A stretch of 64,000 nucleotides of DNA from positions 1,860,001-1,924,000 of the forward strand of contig CAWCAC010000002.1 in assembly GCA_963793415.1 (NCBI GenBank), in the 5' to 3' direction. Each line of letters opens with the position of its first letter. Positions within the stretch are counted from its first letter, which is position 1. This DNA comes from CAXMST01 sp963793415. Its GTDB lineage: Bacteria; Actinomycetota; Thermoleophilia; Solirubrobacterales; 70-9. Positions 1-8,979 of this stretch are shown here, piece by piece. Below the pieces are notes generated by a model, which was given only the letters and a program-made list of their open reading frames with translations, had not been told where the DNA came from and made no database searches. The position numbers and the translations under genes are program-made.

Positions 1-80
1 CCGACGACCCGGCCGAGGGCGGGGACGCCGACGAATCGGCCTCCGAGCCCGCGGCCGACTCCGAGCCCCGCGCCGCCTAG
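1..80 (+). CDS. C-terminal end of an unidentified protein (partial)
   Basis: An open frame enters from the left edge and ends at the TAG at 78-80. The 25 visible residues are very acidic (repeated Asp, Glu, Ala, Ser) and look like a disordered tail. In Actinomycetota the gene before ftsY is often smc, so this could be the SMC C terminus, but nothing in these residues shows it. The stop lies 36 bases before the ftsY start. Confidence 0.55.
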   Translation, partial: DDPAEGGDADESASEPAADSEPRAA

Positions 81-116
81 CCCGATCCAGCCCGCGGCGG
101 CTACCCTCCGCGGCCC

Positions 117-1124
117 ATGCCGACGACCTGGACCGATCTGATCGAGCTCGGCGCCGATGCGCCGGGCGAGGCCGACGGCGCTGCCGACGCAGAGGCCGAG
201 GACGCGCCCCGGCGCCGCGGCATCTTCAAGCGCCTGCGGGAGAGTTTGGCAACGAGCCGCGAGGCGCTCACCGCGGAGATCTCCGCCTCACTGTTCGAGA
301 CGCTCGACGCCGAGACCTGGGAGCGCCTCGAGGAGGCGCTGATCATGGCTGACGTGGGCGCCCGGACCACGGCTGACGTCGTCGGCCGGCTCGAGGCCGA
401 GGTCGAATCCGGCGAGGTCGAGGGGGGAGAGGCGGCCCGCGACCGGCTGATCGAGCTGCTCGCCGAGATCGCCCAGGTCGGCGACCCGAAGATCGACCTG
501 CGGGACAGGCCCGCGGTGATCCTCGTCGTCGGCGTCAACGGCACCGGCAAGACGACGACAATCGGCAAGCTCGCCTCGCGGCTGGCGCAGATGGGCCTCA
601 GTGTCGTGCTCGCCGCCGGCGACACCTACCGCGCCGCGGCTGTCGAGCAGCTCTCGACCTGGGCCGAGCGGGCCGGCGTCGAGATCATCAAGGCGCAGAC
701 CGGCCAGGACTCGGGCTCGGTGATCTTCGACGCGATCGCCGCCGCCGAGGCGCGCGGCGCCGATGTCGTCCTCGCCGACACCGCCGGGCGCCTGCACACG
801 CGCACCGACCTGATGGACGAGCTCTCCAAGGTCAACCGCGTGATCGAAAAGAAGCTCGGACAGGGGCCGGCGGAGACGCTGATCGTCGTCGACTCGACGA
901 CCGGCCAGAACGGGCTGCGGCAGGCGAAGATTTTCAGCGAGGCCGTCCACGTCGACGGCGTCGTCCTGACCAAGCTGGACGGGACCGCGAAGGGCGGCAT
1001 CGCCCTCGCGATCGCCTCCGAGCTTGGCATTCCGGTCAAAATGATCGGCGTCGGTGAAGGCATCGAGGACCTGCGCCCATTCGATGCGGCGGAGTTCGCG
1101 AGCGCCCTGCTTGGAGAGGAGTGA
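117..1124 (+). CDS. ftsY: Signal recognition particle receptor FtsY
   Basis: SRP receptor GTPase, 335 aa, which docks Ffh-ribosome complexes at the inner membrane. An acidic N-terminal A domain (about residues 8-32) precedes the N domain. The G domain carries all signature motifs: P-loop GVNGTGKTTT at 139-148, DTYRAAA at 169-175, DTAGR at 221-225 and TKLDG at 285-289. The A domain is short, as is common in Actinomycetota. The stop overlaps the GTG start of the next small gene, and ffh follows, so the two SRP GTPases are neighbours. Confidence 0.97.
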   Translation: MPTTWTDLIELGADAPGEADGAADAEAEDAPRRRGIFKRLRESLATSREALTAEISASLFETLDAETWERLEEALIMADVGARTTADVVGRLEAEVESGEVEGGEAARDRLIELLAEIAQVGDPKIDLRDRPAVILVVGVNGTGKTTTIGKLASRLAQMGLSVVLAAGDTYRAAAVEQLSTWAERAGVEIIKAQTGQDSGSVIFDAIAAAEARGADVVLADTAGRLHTRTDLMDELSKVNRVIEKKLGQGPAETLIVVDSTTGQNGLRQAKIFSEAVHVDGVVLTKLDGTAKGGIALAIASELGIPVKMIGVGEGIEDLRPFDAAEFASALLGEE

Positions 1125-1351
1125 GTGTGACGAGGAAGCGGAAGTGGAGTGAGCTGTCGTCCCGCGAGCGTGTCGTGATCGTCCTCCTCGCCGTCCTGCA
1201 GATCGGCCTGCTCGCCGCGGCACAGCGCGATCTCGCTCGCCGGGAAGCCGACGAGGTGAACGGGCCGAAGCGGCTATGGCGGCTGCTCTGCCTGATCAAC
1301 TTCGCCGGGCCGATCGCCTACTTCGCAGTGGGCCGCAAGCGGCACACCTGA
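1121..1351 (+). CDS. Small membrane protein, phospholipase-D-nuclease N-terminal-like
   Basis: 76 aa, starting at GTG 1121 inside the ftsY stop (GTGA overlap); a second GTG at 1127 is an alternative. A charged N terminus is followed by two hydrophobic segments, about residues 18-34 and 52-68. The second ends in a Pro-Ile-Ala-Tyr-Phe-Ala-Val-Gly-Arg pattern that resembles the PLDc_N membrane module found in many small actinobacterial proteins. The overlap suggests translational coupling to ftsY. The function is unknown; the family link is a motif judgement only. Confidence 0.7.
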   Translation: MSVTRKRKWSELSSRERVVIVLLAVLQIGLLAAAQRDLARREADEVNGPKRLWRLLCLINFAGPIAYFAVGRKRHT

Positions 1352-1397
1352 GCATTCGCACCTGAGCCCGCTGACCACCCCGTAAGCTCCCGTTCCG

Positions 1398-2758
<1,361 letters not shown>

Positions 2759-2759
<1 letters not shown>

Positions 2760-2813
2760 ATACCCGACGCCACGTCCTCCGGCCGCCAGAGGCGGCCGTC
2801 CGGGCGTGCGCCC
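2759..2813 (+). repeat. Structured intergenic repeat, copy 1 (ffh-rpsP)
   Basis: About 55 bp starting at the ffh stop. It contains a perfect 8-bp stem (2780-2787 with 2791-2798) closing an AGA loop, and an outer CACG/CGTG pairing (2771-2774 with 2805-2808). About 47 bases are identical to copy 2 at 3369-3423. There is no T-tract, so it is not a canonical intrinsic terminator. Confidence 0.8.
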
Positions 2814-2868
2814 CCCGACTGGGCGGCGACGCGGCGCCTTTCGAAACATGTAACCTGCGCCGCCGCAC

Positions 2869-3123
2869 ATGGCAGTACGAATCAGACTTAGACGAGCGGG
2901 CTCCAAGAAGAACCCGATCTGGCGCATCGTCGTCGCCGACAAGCGCTCGCCGCGGGACGGCCGCACGATCGAGACGATCGGCAGCTACAACCCGCAGACT
3001 CAGCCTTCCACGATCACGATCGACGCCGATCGCGCCAAGCACTGGCTCGACCATGGCGCTCAGCCCTCGGAGACGGTGGCGAAGCTGCTGCGTACCCAGG
3101 GCGTCAAGGCGAGCGGCGAGTAA
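2869..3123 (+). CDS. rpsP: 30S ribosomal protein S16
   Basis: Small-subunit protein needed for 30S assembly, 84 aa, normal length. The N terminus MAVRIRLRRAGSKKNP, the IVVADKRSPRDGR segment and IGSYNP are diagnostic for S16. It starts at ATG 2869, about 55 bases after the hairpin repeat, and is followed 12 bases later by khpA. The order ffh-rpsP-khpA is conserved in Gram-positive bacteria. Confidence 0.98.
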   Translation: MAVRIRLRRAGSKKNPIWRIVVADKRSPRDGRTIETIGSYNPQTQPSTITIDADRAKHWLDHGAQPSETVAKLLRTQGVKASGE

Positions 3124-3135
3124 CCGGTTCTCCGG

Positions 3136-3366
3136 ATGCGTGACCTCGTCGAGTACCTGGTCCGTTCGCTCGTAGACGATCCTGACGCCGTCGAGGTCGA
3201 GGAGTTCGACGAGGACGGCGATCTCGTGCTCGAGGTGACCGTCGCCGAGGACGACCTCGGCCGCGTGATCGGCCGCGGCGGCCGCATCGCCAACGCGATC
3301 CGCACGGTCGCAAGGGCGGTAGGCGCCCGCGACGAGCGCCGCGTCATCGTCGACATCCTCGACTGA
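3136..3366 (+). CDS. khpA: KH-domain RNA-binding protein KhpA
   Basis: 76-aa single KH domain. The GxxG loop is seen as IGRGGR at about residues 45-50, followed by the helix IANAIRTVARAVGA. The N terminus is acidic, as in other KhpA proteins. The family binds RNA and is usually encoded between rpsP and rimM/trmD, which matches this position. rimM, which normally comes next, is absent: the following 236 bases are non-coding and hold hairpin repeats. Confidence 0.93.
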   Translation: MRDLVEYLVRSLVDDPDAVEVEEFDEDGDLVLEVTVAEDDLGRVIGRGGRIANAIRTVARAVGARDERRVIVDILD

Positions 3367-3368
3367 GG

Positions 3369-3423
3369 GATACCTGGCGCCACGTCCTCCGGCCGCCAGA
3401 GGCGGCCGTCCGGGCGTGCGCCC
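3369..3423 (+). repeat. Structured intergenic repeat, copy 2 (khpA-trmD)
   Basis: Near-identical to copy 1: both start GATACC and share about 47 identical bases. The same 8-bp stem (3390-3397 with 3401-3408) closes an AGA loop. Similarity continues weakly for about 30 further bases. It starts 3 bases after the khpA stop. Confidence 0.8.
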
Positions 3424-3439
3424 ATCGACCCTGGGCGGC

Positions 3440-3514
3440 GGCGCCGCCGGCGCACCGCATCTCCTCGGGCCGCCAGAGGCGGCCCTGCGGGGATGCGCTG
3501 GATGGTGCGGCGCC
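3440..3514 (+). repeat. Extended hairpin, diverged copy 3 of the repeat, upstream of trmD
   Basis: A 75-base imperfect hairpin. From the loop outward: GGGCCGCC (3467-3474) pairs with GGCGGCCC (3478-3485) around the same AGA loop; GCATCTCC (3457-3464) pairs with GGGGATGC (3489-3496) with one G-U wobble; GCACC (3452-3456) pairs with GGTGC (3504-3508); GGCGCC (3440-3445) pairs with GGCGCC (3509-3514). The inner stem differs from copies 1 and 2 on both sides in a way that keeps pairing, which argues for a conserved RNA fold. Confidence 0.75.
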
Positions 3515-3602
3515 TATCGATGGTGCGATCCCGGGCGACGACCTCTAAGGTGGCGCGCCGCAGGTGCCGTTGGCGGGGCGGCTCGCGCAATCCCTCCCGA
3601 TC

Positions 3603-4430
3603 ATGCGCATCGACGTCTTCACACTCTTCCCTGAATGGTTCTCGTGGTTCGGCGAGCAGCGGCACGTTGCCAATGCCGTCGCCGGCGGCACCGAGCTGCG
3701 CTATCTGAACTACCGCGAGACGACGCCGCTCGGGGCGGGGCAGGTTGATGACTCGCCCTACGGTGGCGGTGCCGGCATGGTGATGCGGGTCGATGTCGTC
3801 GACAAGGCTCTACAGGAGACCTACGGCGACAACGGCATGCGACCGCGGACGATCGTGCTGACGCCTTCGGGTCGGACCTTCGACGACTCGCTCGCCCAGG
3901 AGCTTGCCGAGGAGCGCCACATCGCGCTGCTCTGCGGGCGCTACGAGGGCATCGACGAGCGCGTCCGCGACCACATCGCCGACGACGCCGTCTCGATCGG
4001 CCGCTACGTGCTCGCCGGCGGCGAGCTGGCGGCGATGGTGATCGCAGACTCCGTGCTGCGCAAGGTGCCGGGCGCGCTCGGCCACGCCGACAGCGTCGTC
4101 GAGGAGTCCTTCTCGGAGGCGCTCGACGGCGCCCCCGAGTACCCGCACTACACGCGACCGCCGACCTACAGAGGCTGGGGCGTGCCGGAGATCCTGCTTT
4201 CGGGCGACCACGCCGCGATCCGCGATTGGCGGCTGGAGCAGAGCCGCAGCCGCGCCGCAGCGGAGGAGGAGAGGAAGCCGGATAGGGCAAGCGGGTCCTT
4301 CGCGGGCCGGTCGTTCGCTACTATTCCGCACCCGCGCGGGCCTTGCCGGCTTGCGCGATCTTTTTGCCCGCTGAGCGCGCGCCGCTGGCCGCCGCGCCGG
4401 GGCCGCCACCGAGACCCACAGGAACTTCAC
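3603..4430 (+). CDS. trmD: tRNA (guanine-N1)-methyltransferase TrmD (no in-frame stop before rplS)
   Basis: SPOUT-fold enzyme that makes m1G37 in tRNA with SAM. Start ATG 3603 gives the typical MRIDVFTLFPEWF. Visible motifs are DDSPYGGGAGMVMR, LCGRYEGIDERVRD and the knot segment SIGRYVLAGGELAAMV. The conserved protein ends near RKPD at about 4270-4281, where the family normally stops. Here no stop follows: the frame continues for about 50 Arg/Pro-rich residues straight into the rplS start at 4431, so the end given is the last base before rplS. Either a stop was lost or the frame is a long read-through; see findings. Confidence 0.9.
4319..4324 (+). promoter_or_regulatory. Candidate -10 hexamer for rplS
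   Basis: TACTAT sits about 107 bases before the rplS ATG, inside the non-conserved stretch between trmD and rplS. The -35 region is not clear. If used, rplS can be transcribed apart from trmD. Confidence 0.3.
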
Positions 4431-5081
4431 ATGAGCACGATCATCGACAGCATCGAGAAGGAGCAGCTCCGCCGCGTCCCGCGCTTCGCAGCCGGCGACC
4501 GCGTCCGGGTCCACTTCCGCGTCGTCGAGGGCACCCGCACCCGTACGCAGGTCTTCGAGGGCGTCGTCATCAAGCGCCAGGGCAGCGGCGTCCGCGAGAC
4601 GTTTACCGTCCGCAAGCAGTCCTTCGGCGTCGGCGTCGAGCGTACGTTCCCGCTGCACTCGCCGAAGATCGAGAAGCTCGAGGTCGCCGCTCGCGGCGAC
4701 GTCCGTCGGGCCAAGCTCTACTACCTCCGCGACCGCGTCGGCAAGGCGGCACGCGTCGCCGAGCGCCGCTGGGGCATCGACGAGGACGTGCTCGACGCCG
4801 AAGAGGCAGGGGCCCTCGACGTCGAGGGCGAGGTCCAGGAGGAGGCTGAGGTCGAGGTCACCCCGGCCGAGCCCGAGGGCGAGGAGACCGCTGAGGTCGA
4901 GAAGACTGATGAGGGAGAGCCCGCCGCCGAGGCCGAGGCCGAAGCCGCCCCCGAGGCGGACGCCGAGGAAGAGGCAGCCGATACCGATACCGATGCCGAC
5001 GAAGGCGCCGGTGAGGGCGACGATCAGGCGGGTGAGTCCGAGGACTCCACCGAAGACGAGGCGTCCGAGCGGGACGGCTGA
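4431..5081 (+). CDS. rplS: 50S ribosomal protein L19 with a long acidic C-terminal extension
   Basis: Large-subunit protein at the 30S-50S interface. The L19 core (about residues 1-125) is clear: FRVVEGTRTRTQVFEGVVI, RETFTVRK and FPLHSPKIEKLEV. ATG 4431 follows an AGGA about 9 bases upstream, so independent initiation is likely although the frame is open from trmD. The protein is 216 aa against about 115 for most bacteria. The extra 90 or so residues are almost entirely Glu, Ala, Asp, Pro and Gly and are probably disordered. Acidic tails occur on some actinobacterial ribosomal proteins, but this one is long. Confidence 0.95.
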   Translation: MSTIIDSIEKEQLRRVPRFAAGDRVRVHFRVVEGTRTRTQVFEGVVIKRQGSGVRETFTVRKQSFGVGVERTFPLHSPKIEKLEVAARGDVRRAKLYYLRDRVGKAARVAERRWGIDEDVLDAEEAGALDVEGEVQEEAEVEVTPAEPEGEETAEVEKTDEGEPAAEAEAEAAPEADAEEEAADTDTDADEGAGEGDDQAGESEDSTEDEASERDG

Positions 5082-5100
5082 GGGCCGCGGGGGCTGAGCC

Positions 5101-5715
5101 CTGATACCGCGTCCCAAGAGCACCGCCGGCGCGTTCGTCGAGCTGGTCGCCATCGTTGCCTTTGCGATCGGGCTGGCGCTGCTGATCCAGGCCTACGTGG
5201 TCAAGCCCTTCCAGATCCCGTCCGGGTCGATGATCCCGACGCTGGAGATCAACCAGCGGGTGCTCGTCAACCGGATGTCCTACCACGTCGGAGATCCCTC
5301 GATCGGGGATATCGTCGTCTTCCATCCGCCGCTCGGCGCTGACGGCCCGGGCCCGGAGTGCGGGGCACCGAAGGAGACCGGTCAGGCGTGCCCGGCGCCG
5401 GTTCCCGAGCAGTCGGAGACGAACTTCATCAAGCGGATCGTCGCGGGTCCCGGCGATACGCTCAGCATCGACGACGGCCATCCGGTGGTCAACGGCGAGA
5501 TCGCCGAAGAGGACTTCATCAAACCCTGCCAGGGCGTCGGCGGCGGCTGCGACCTCCCCAGGGAGATCACGATTCCACCCGATCACTACTTCATGATGGG
5601 CGACAATCGTGGAGCCAGCGACGACAGCCGCTTCTGGGGTCCCGTTCCCGAGGACTGGATCATCGGCAAGGCCTTTGCCACCTACTGGCCACCCGATCGC
5701 ATCGGGATCTTCTGA
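5101..5715 (+). CDS. lepB: Signal peptidase I
   Basis: Membrane serine protease that removes signal peptides after Sec/Tat export. The single N-terminal membrane anchor (about residues 13-32) is followed by box B with the catalytic Ser (IPSGSMIPT), the catalytic Lys region (NFIKRIVAGPGD) and box E (MGDNRGASDDSRFWG). The anchor is encoded upstream of the first GTG (5197), but between the stop at 5095-5097 and 5197 there is no ATG, GTG or TTG in frame. CTG 5101 (204 aa) or ATA 5104 are the only candidates that keep the anchor. Genes rplS-lepB-rnhB follow the common order. Confidence 0.9.
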   Translation: MIPRPKSTAGAFVELVAIVAFAIGLALLIQAYVVKPFQIPSGSMIPTLEINQRVLVNRMSYHVGDPSIGDIVVFHPPLGADGPGPECGAPKETGQACPAPVPEQSETNFIKRIVAGPGDTLSIDDGHPVVNGEIAEEDFIKPCQGVGGGCDLPREITIPPDHYFMMGDNRGASDDSRFWGPVPEDWIIGKAFATYWPPDRIGIF

Positions 5716-5719
5716 GCTC

Positions 5720-6481
5720 GTGCCGGTTCCGGCGCCAGCGAACGAACCTGAGTGCGAGGATCAGCCCGCCGGCGGCGCCGAGACCGCGTCAGCGGCTCCC
5801 GCCGCGAAGCCGAAGCGCCGGCGCAAGCGCGCCGACGGTCGTCGCACCGCCTGGCTCTTCCGCTTCGACCAGAACTATGGCTGCCGCTACGTCGCCGGCG
5901 CCGATGAGGCGGGCCGCGGCTGTCTCGCGGGACCGCTCGTAGCCGCCGGCGTCCTGCTCGACTACGCGAAGCTCGGCCCGGACGAGCGCAAGATGCTCGC
6001 CGGCCTCGATGACTCGAAGAAGAAGACCCTCGAGGAGCGCGAGGCGCTCTATCCCGCCGTTATCGCCTGCGCCGAGCGGGTTGTCGTCACCGCCCGCTGC
6101 GCCCCGGGAATCGATGCGCGCGGCCTGCACGTGACCAACCTGCAGGCGCTCGCCGACTGCCTCGGCAAAGTCGCCGTGCCCGGCGCCAAGTGCCTCAGCG
6201 ACGGTTTCAAGCTCGGCTCCCGCTGCGCGGTGCCGCACGAGGCGGTCGTCGGCGGCGACGCTCGCAGCGCCGCGATCGCCGCCGCCTCGGTCGTCGCCAA
6301 GGTGACCCGCGACCGCTACATGGAGCGCGCCCACGACCTCTACCCCGACTGGGACTTCGCCGGCAACGTCGGCTACAGCACCCCCGAGCACCGCGAGGCG
6401 ATCATCAGCAACGGGATCAGCGCCCTGCACCGGCGCTCGTTCGCGTCGACGGCGTACAGCCAGCTCGAGCTCGGCGCCTGA
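5720..6481 (+). CDS. rnhB: Ribonuclease HII
   Basis: Removes ribonucleotides from DNA-RNA hybrids, 253 aa from GTG 5720, 4 bases after the lepB stop. A Pro/Ala-rich then Arg/Lys-rich N-terminal extension of about 40 residues precedes the catalytic domain. Catalytic residues are seen in DEAGRG (Asp, Glu), the DDSKKKT loop and the Asp of SDGF; ARSAAIAAASVVAKVTRD is the conserved helix, and the C-terminal NVGYSTPEHREAI is typical. Upstream in-frame starts would overlap lepB heavily and add no conserved sequence. Confidence 0.95.
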   Translation: MPVPAPANEPECEDQPAGGAETASAAPAAKPKRRRKRADGRRTAWLFRFDQNYGCRYVAGADEAGRGCLAGPLVAAGVLLDYAKLGPDERKMLAGLDDSKKKTLEEREALYPAVIACAERVVVTARCAPGIDARGLHVTNLQALADCLGKVAVPGAKCLSDGFKLGSRCAVPHEAVVGGDARSAAIAAASVVAKVTRDRYMERAHDLYPDWDFAGNVGYSTPEHREAIISNGISALHRRSFASTAYSQLELGA

Positions 6482-6498
6482 CGACGACGCCCTTCGGG

Positions 6499-6903
6499 TC
6501 AGAAAGCTGCCGGAATGTGAATGACCTCGGCCCCGGCGCGGCTGATCGCCACCCCGACGGCGTCGAAGCGGATCTGGGCGTAGGGACCAGGGGAGGGGCG
6601 CTCGGCGAGCCAGGCTCGGGCGAGGCGACGGACCTGGAGGCGCTTGCGCGGGCCGATCGACTCGAGCGCCTGCTCGGCCTGGTCGCGGCCGGAGCCACGC
6701 AGCGCCTTGACCTCGACGAAGACGAGCGTGCGGCCGTCGAGCCCGACGATGTCGAGTTCGCCGAAGCGGGTTCGCGCGTTGCGCTCGAGCACCTCGAACC
6801 CGATCGAGGACAGGTGCTCGACCGCGGCCTGCTCCCCGGTCGCCCCTGTCTGTCTGCGCGGATCCGCCACCACCCGGACGCTGGCGATCAGAGACCGACC
6901 CAT
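6499..6903 (-). CDS. yraN: UPF0102 / YraN-family nuclease-like protein
   Basis: 134 aa starting MGRSLIASVRV at 6903. The family has an endonuclease-like fold. The key pattern is here: GEQAA, RFGELDIV, then FVEVKAL, corresponding to the E...D...ExK active-site arrangement. It is usually found next to rnhB and comM, as here, but is on the opposite strand and convergent with rnhB (17 bases between stops). Its biochemical role is unproven in most bacteria; a link to recombination or transformation is suggested by its neighbours comM and dprA. Confidence 0.92.
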   Translation of the reverse strand: MGRSLIASVRVVADPRRQTGATGEQAAVEHLSSIGFEVLERNARTRFGELDIVGLDGRTLVFVEVKALRGSGRDQAEQALESIGPRKRLQVRRLARAWLAERPSPGPYAQIRFDAVGVAISRAGAEVIHIPAAF

Positions 6904-6971
6904 GGCGCGCGCAGCGTGCCTGCACAGCACCGGCTTTGAATCAAGAGGCCGGGTCCGGCAAGATCGTTCCC

Positions 6972-7376
6972 GTGATCGACCGCGCAACCGTGGACGGATG
7001 GCTGCAGGACTACGTTGCCGCCTGGAAGAGCTACGACCGCACCGAGATCGCGGCGCTGTTCTCCGAGGACGTCGAGTACAGGTACCACCCCTACGACGAG
7101 CCGATTCGCGGGCGCGGCTCCGTCGTCGCCTCTTGGCTCGAGGAGGGGGATTTCCCGGACGCTCCCAGCCGCGACGAGCCGGGCGCATACGACGCTCGCT
7201 ACCGGACCGTCGCCGTCGAGGGCGATACCGCCGTCGCCGTCGGCGCCAGTACCTACACCGCCGGCCCCGGCGGACCGGTCGAGCAGGTCTACGACAACTG
7301 CTTCGTGCTCCGCTTCGACTCCGACGGCCGCTGCCGCGAGTTCACGGAGTGGTACGTGCAGCGCCCCTCGCCCTGA
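6972..7376 (+). CDS. SnoaL-like / NTF2-fold protein
   Basis: 134 aa from GTG 6972 (a TTG at 6936 would add 12 residues that look non-conserved). The pattern of an N-terminal helix (VDGWLQDYVAAWKSYD), then EIAALFSEDVEYRYHPY, a Gly-Arg-Gly turn and three beta strands ending in REFTEWYVQRP is typical of the cone-shaped NTF2/SnoaL fold. Members bind small hydrophobic ligands or act as isomerases or dehydratases; the substrate cannot be predicted. It is divergent from yraN (about 70 bases apart). Confidence 0.8.
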   Translation: MIDRATVDGWLQDYVAAWKSYDRTEIAALFSEDVEYRYHPYDEPIRGRGSVVASWLEEGDFPDAPSRDEPGAYDARYRTVAVEGDTAVAVGASTYTAGPGGPVEQVYDNCFVLRFDSDGRCREFTEWYVQRPSP

Positions 7377-7450
7377 TCCTGCACGAAGCCGGCACCGGTT
7401 CGGCACGCGCGGTCGCCCACCCGTGAACCCGTCGTGGGCACGCTCGACAG

Positions 7451-8953
7451 GTGCTTGCAGTGGCCAGGACATTCGCGATCTCCGGCGTGGAGGCGGTTCC
7501 CGTCGATGCCGAGGTCGACATCCACCGGGGGCTGCCGGCCTTCTCGATCGTCGGACTGCCCGACGCTGCCGTGCGCGAGAGTCGCGAGCGGGTGCGGGCG
7601 GCCATCGCGAACTCCGGCTGCGACTTTCCGCTGCAGCGGATCACGGTCAGCCTCGCGCCCTCGGATCTGCGCAAAGCCGGGCCAGGCTTCGACCTGGCCA
7701 TCGCCGCCGCGATCCTCGTCGCCTCTGGCCAGCTGCCCGAGCGGCTGCTCGGCGACTGGGCGCTGGCCGGAGAGCTGGGGCTGGATGGGGGCGTTCGCCA
7801 GGTACGGGGGACGCTGGCGATGGCCGAGACCGCGCGGCGTGCAGGCGCCTCAGGACTTGTCGTGCCGCTCTCGGATGCCACTGAGGCGGCGCTGGTTCCG
7901 GGGCTCGAGGTCGCGCCGATCGGGTCCCTCGCCGAGCTCAGGGCACTGGCCGCAGGCACGGTCGCCCCGGCCTCCGGCGACCTGCTTCAAACGGGGCCTC
8001 CGGATGGAGACGGCCTGCCGGACATCGCCGACCTCAAGGGTCAGCCGGCGCTCCGCTACGCACTCGAGGTCGCGGCCGCCGGCGCGCACAGCCTGTTCGT
8101 CGTCGGGCCTCCGGGCGCGGGCAAGTCGATGGCGGCCAGGCGTCTGCCGTCGCTGCTTCCCGCACTCAGCCACGAGGAGGCGATCGAGGTGCGGCGGATC
8201 TCGAGCGTGGCCGGCGTCGCGCAGCCGGCCGGGGTGGTGGCTGAGCGGCCGTTCCGGGCGCCACACCACACGATCTCCGCCGCGGGCCTGGTCGGCGGCG
8301 GCAGCCCTCCTCGTCCCGGCGAAATCACGCTCGCTCATCGAGGGGTCCTGTTCCTGGACGAGCTGCCGGAGTTCACCCGGCCCGCCGTCGAGGCCCTGCG
8401 GCAGCCGCTCGAGGCCGGGTCGATCGTGATCGCCCGCGCCGGCGGCGCGCTCTGCTTTCCCGCGGCCTTCCAGCTCGTCGCCGCCGCCAATCCGTGTCCC
8501 TGCGGGCACGGGCCGGCATCGACCCGCTGCCGCTGCTCACCCGAGATGGTCAATCGGTATCAGGGCCGGCTGAGCGGCGCGCTGGCCGATCGCATCGACC
8601 TCACGGTCAGCGTCGATCAGCCGACCGCCGGGTCACTCGCCGGCGACGAGCCCGAGCGCTCCTCCGACGTCCGCGAGCGGGTCGAGCGTGCGCGGATCGA
8701 GCAGTTGGCCCGTTACGAGGCCTCCCTGACCAACGCCTCAGCGCCGGACGAGGTCCTGGCTGCGACCGCGGCGCCGACGAGGGCGGCGCTGACAGCGCTC
8801 GATGCCGCCCAGCGCCGGCATGGGCTCAGCGGTCGCGGCTGGGTCCGGACGCTGCGCCTGGCCCGTACTTGTGCCGATCTCGCGGCCAGTGAGCGCGTCA
8901 AGGAGGACCACGTCGCCGCGGCGCTGTCGTTGCGCGGGAGGCTCGAGCGATGA
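7451..8953 (+). CDS. comM: ComM/YifB-family AAA+ ATPase (Mg-chelatase-like)
   Basis: Hexameric helicase that in transformable bacteria promotes branch migration of incoming DNA. 500 aa, full length. The N-terminal Lon-like domain (about 1-175) contains FSIVGLPDAAVRESRERVRAAI. The AAA+ domain has Walker A GPPGAGKS at 219-226, the RAPHHT segment, Walker B FLDELPEF and the cysteine cluster PCPCGHGP...CRCSP. The stop overlaps a 23-bp tandem duplication before dprA. Pairing with dprA points to a DNA-uptake or recombination role. Confidence 0.95.
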   Translation: MLAVARTFAISGVEAVPVDAEVDIHRGLPAFSIVGLPDAAVRESRERVRAAIANSGCDFPLQRITVSLAPSDLRKAGPGFDLAIAAAILVASGQLPERLLGDWALAGELGLDGGVRQVRGTLAMAETARRAGASGLVVPLSDATEAALVPGLEVAPIGSLAELRALAAGTVAPASGDLLQTGPPDGDGLPDIADLKGQPALRYALEVAAAGAHSLFVVGPPGAGKSMAARRLPSLLPALSHEEAIEVRRISSVAGVAQPAGVVAERPFRAPHHTISAAGLVGGGSPPRPGEITLAHRGVLFLDELPEFTRPAVEALRQPLEAGSIVIARAGGALCFPAAFQLVAAANPCPCGHGPASTRCRCSPEMVNRYQGRLSGALADRIDLTVSVDQPTAGSLAGDEPERSSDVRERVERARIEQLARYEASLTNASAPDEVLAATAAPTRAALTALDAAQRRHGLSGRGWVRTLRLARTCADLAASERVKEDHVAAALSLRGRLER

Positions 8954-8979
8954 GCGGCGGGAGGCTCGAGCGATGAGCG
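8934..8979 (+). repeat. Perfect 23-bp tandem duplication at the comM-dprA junction
   Basis: Units 8934-8956 and 8957-8979 are identical and each contains an ATGA. The first ATG (8950) overlaps the comM stop in ATGA fashion but opens only an 8-codon frame ending at 8976; the second ATG (8973) starts dprA. Confidence 0.9.
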
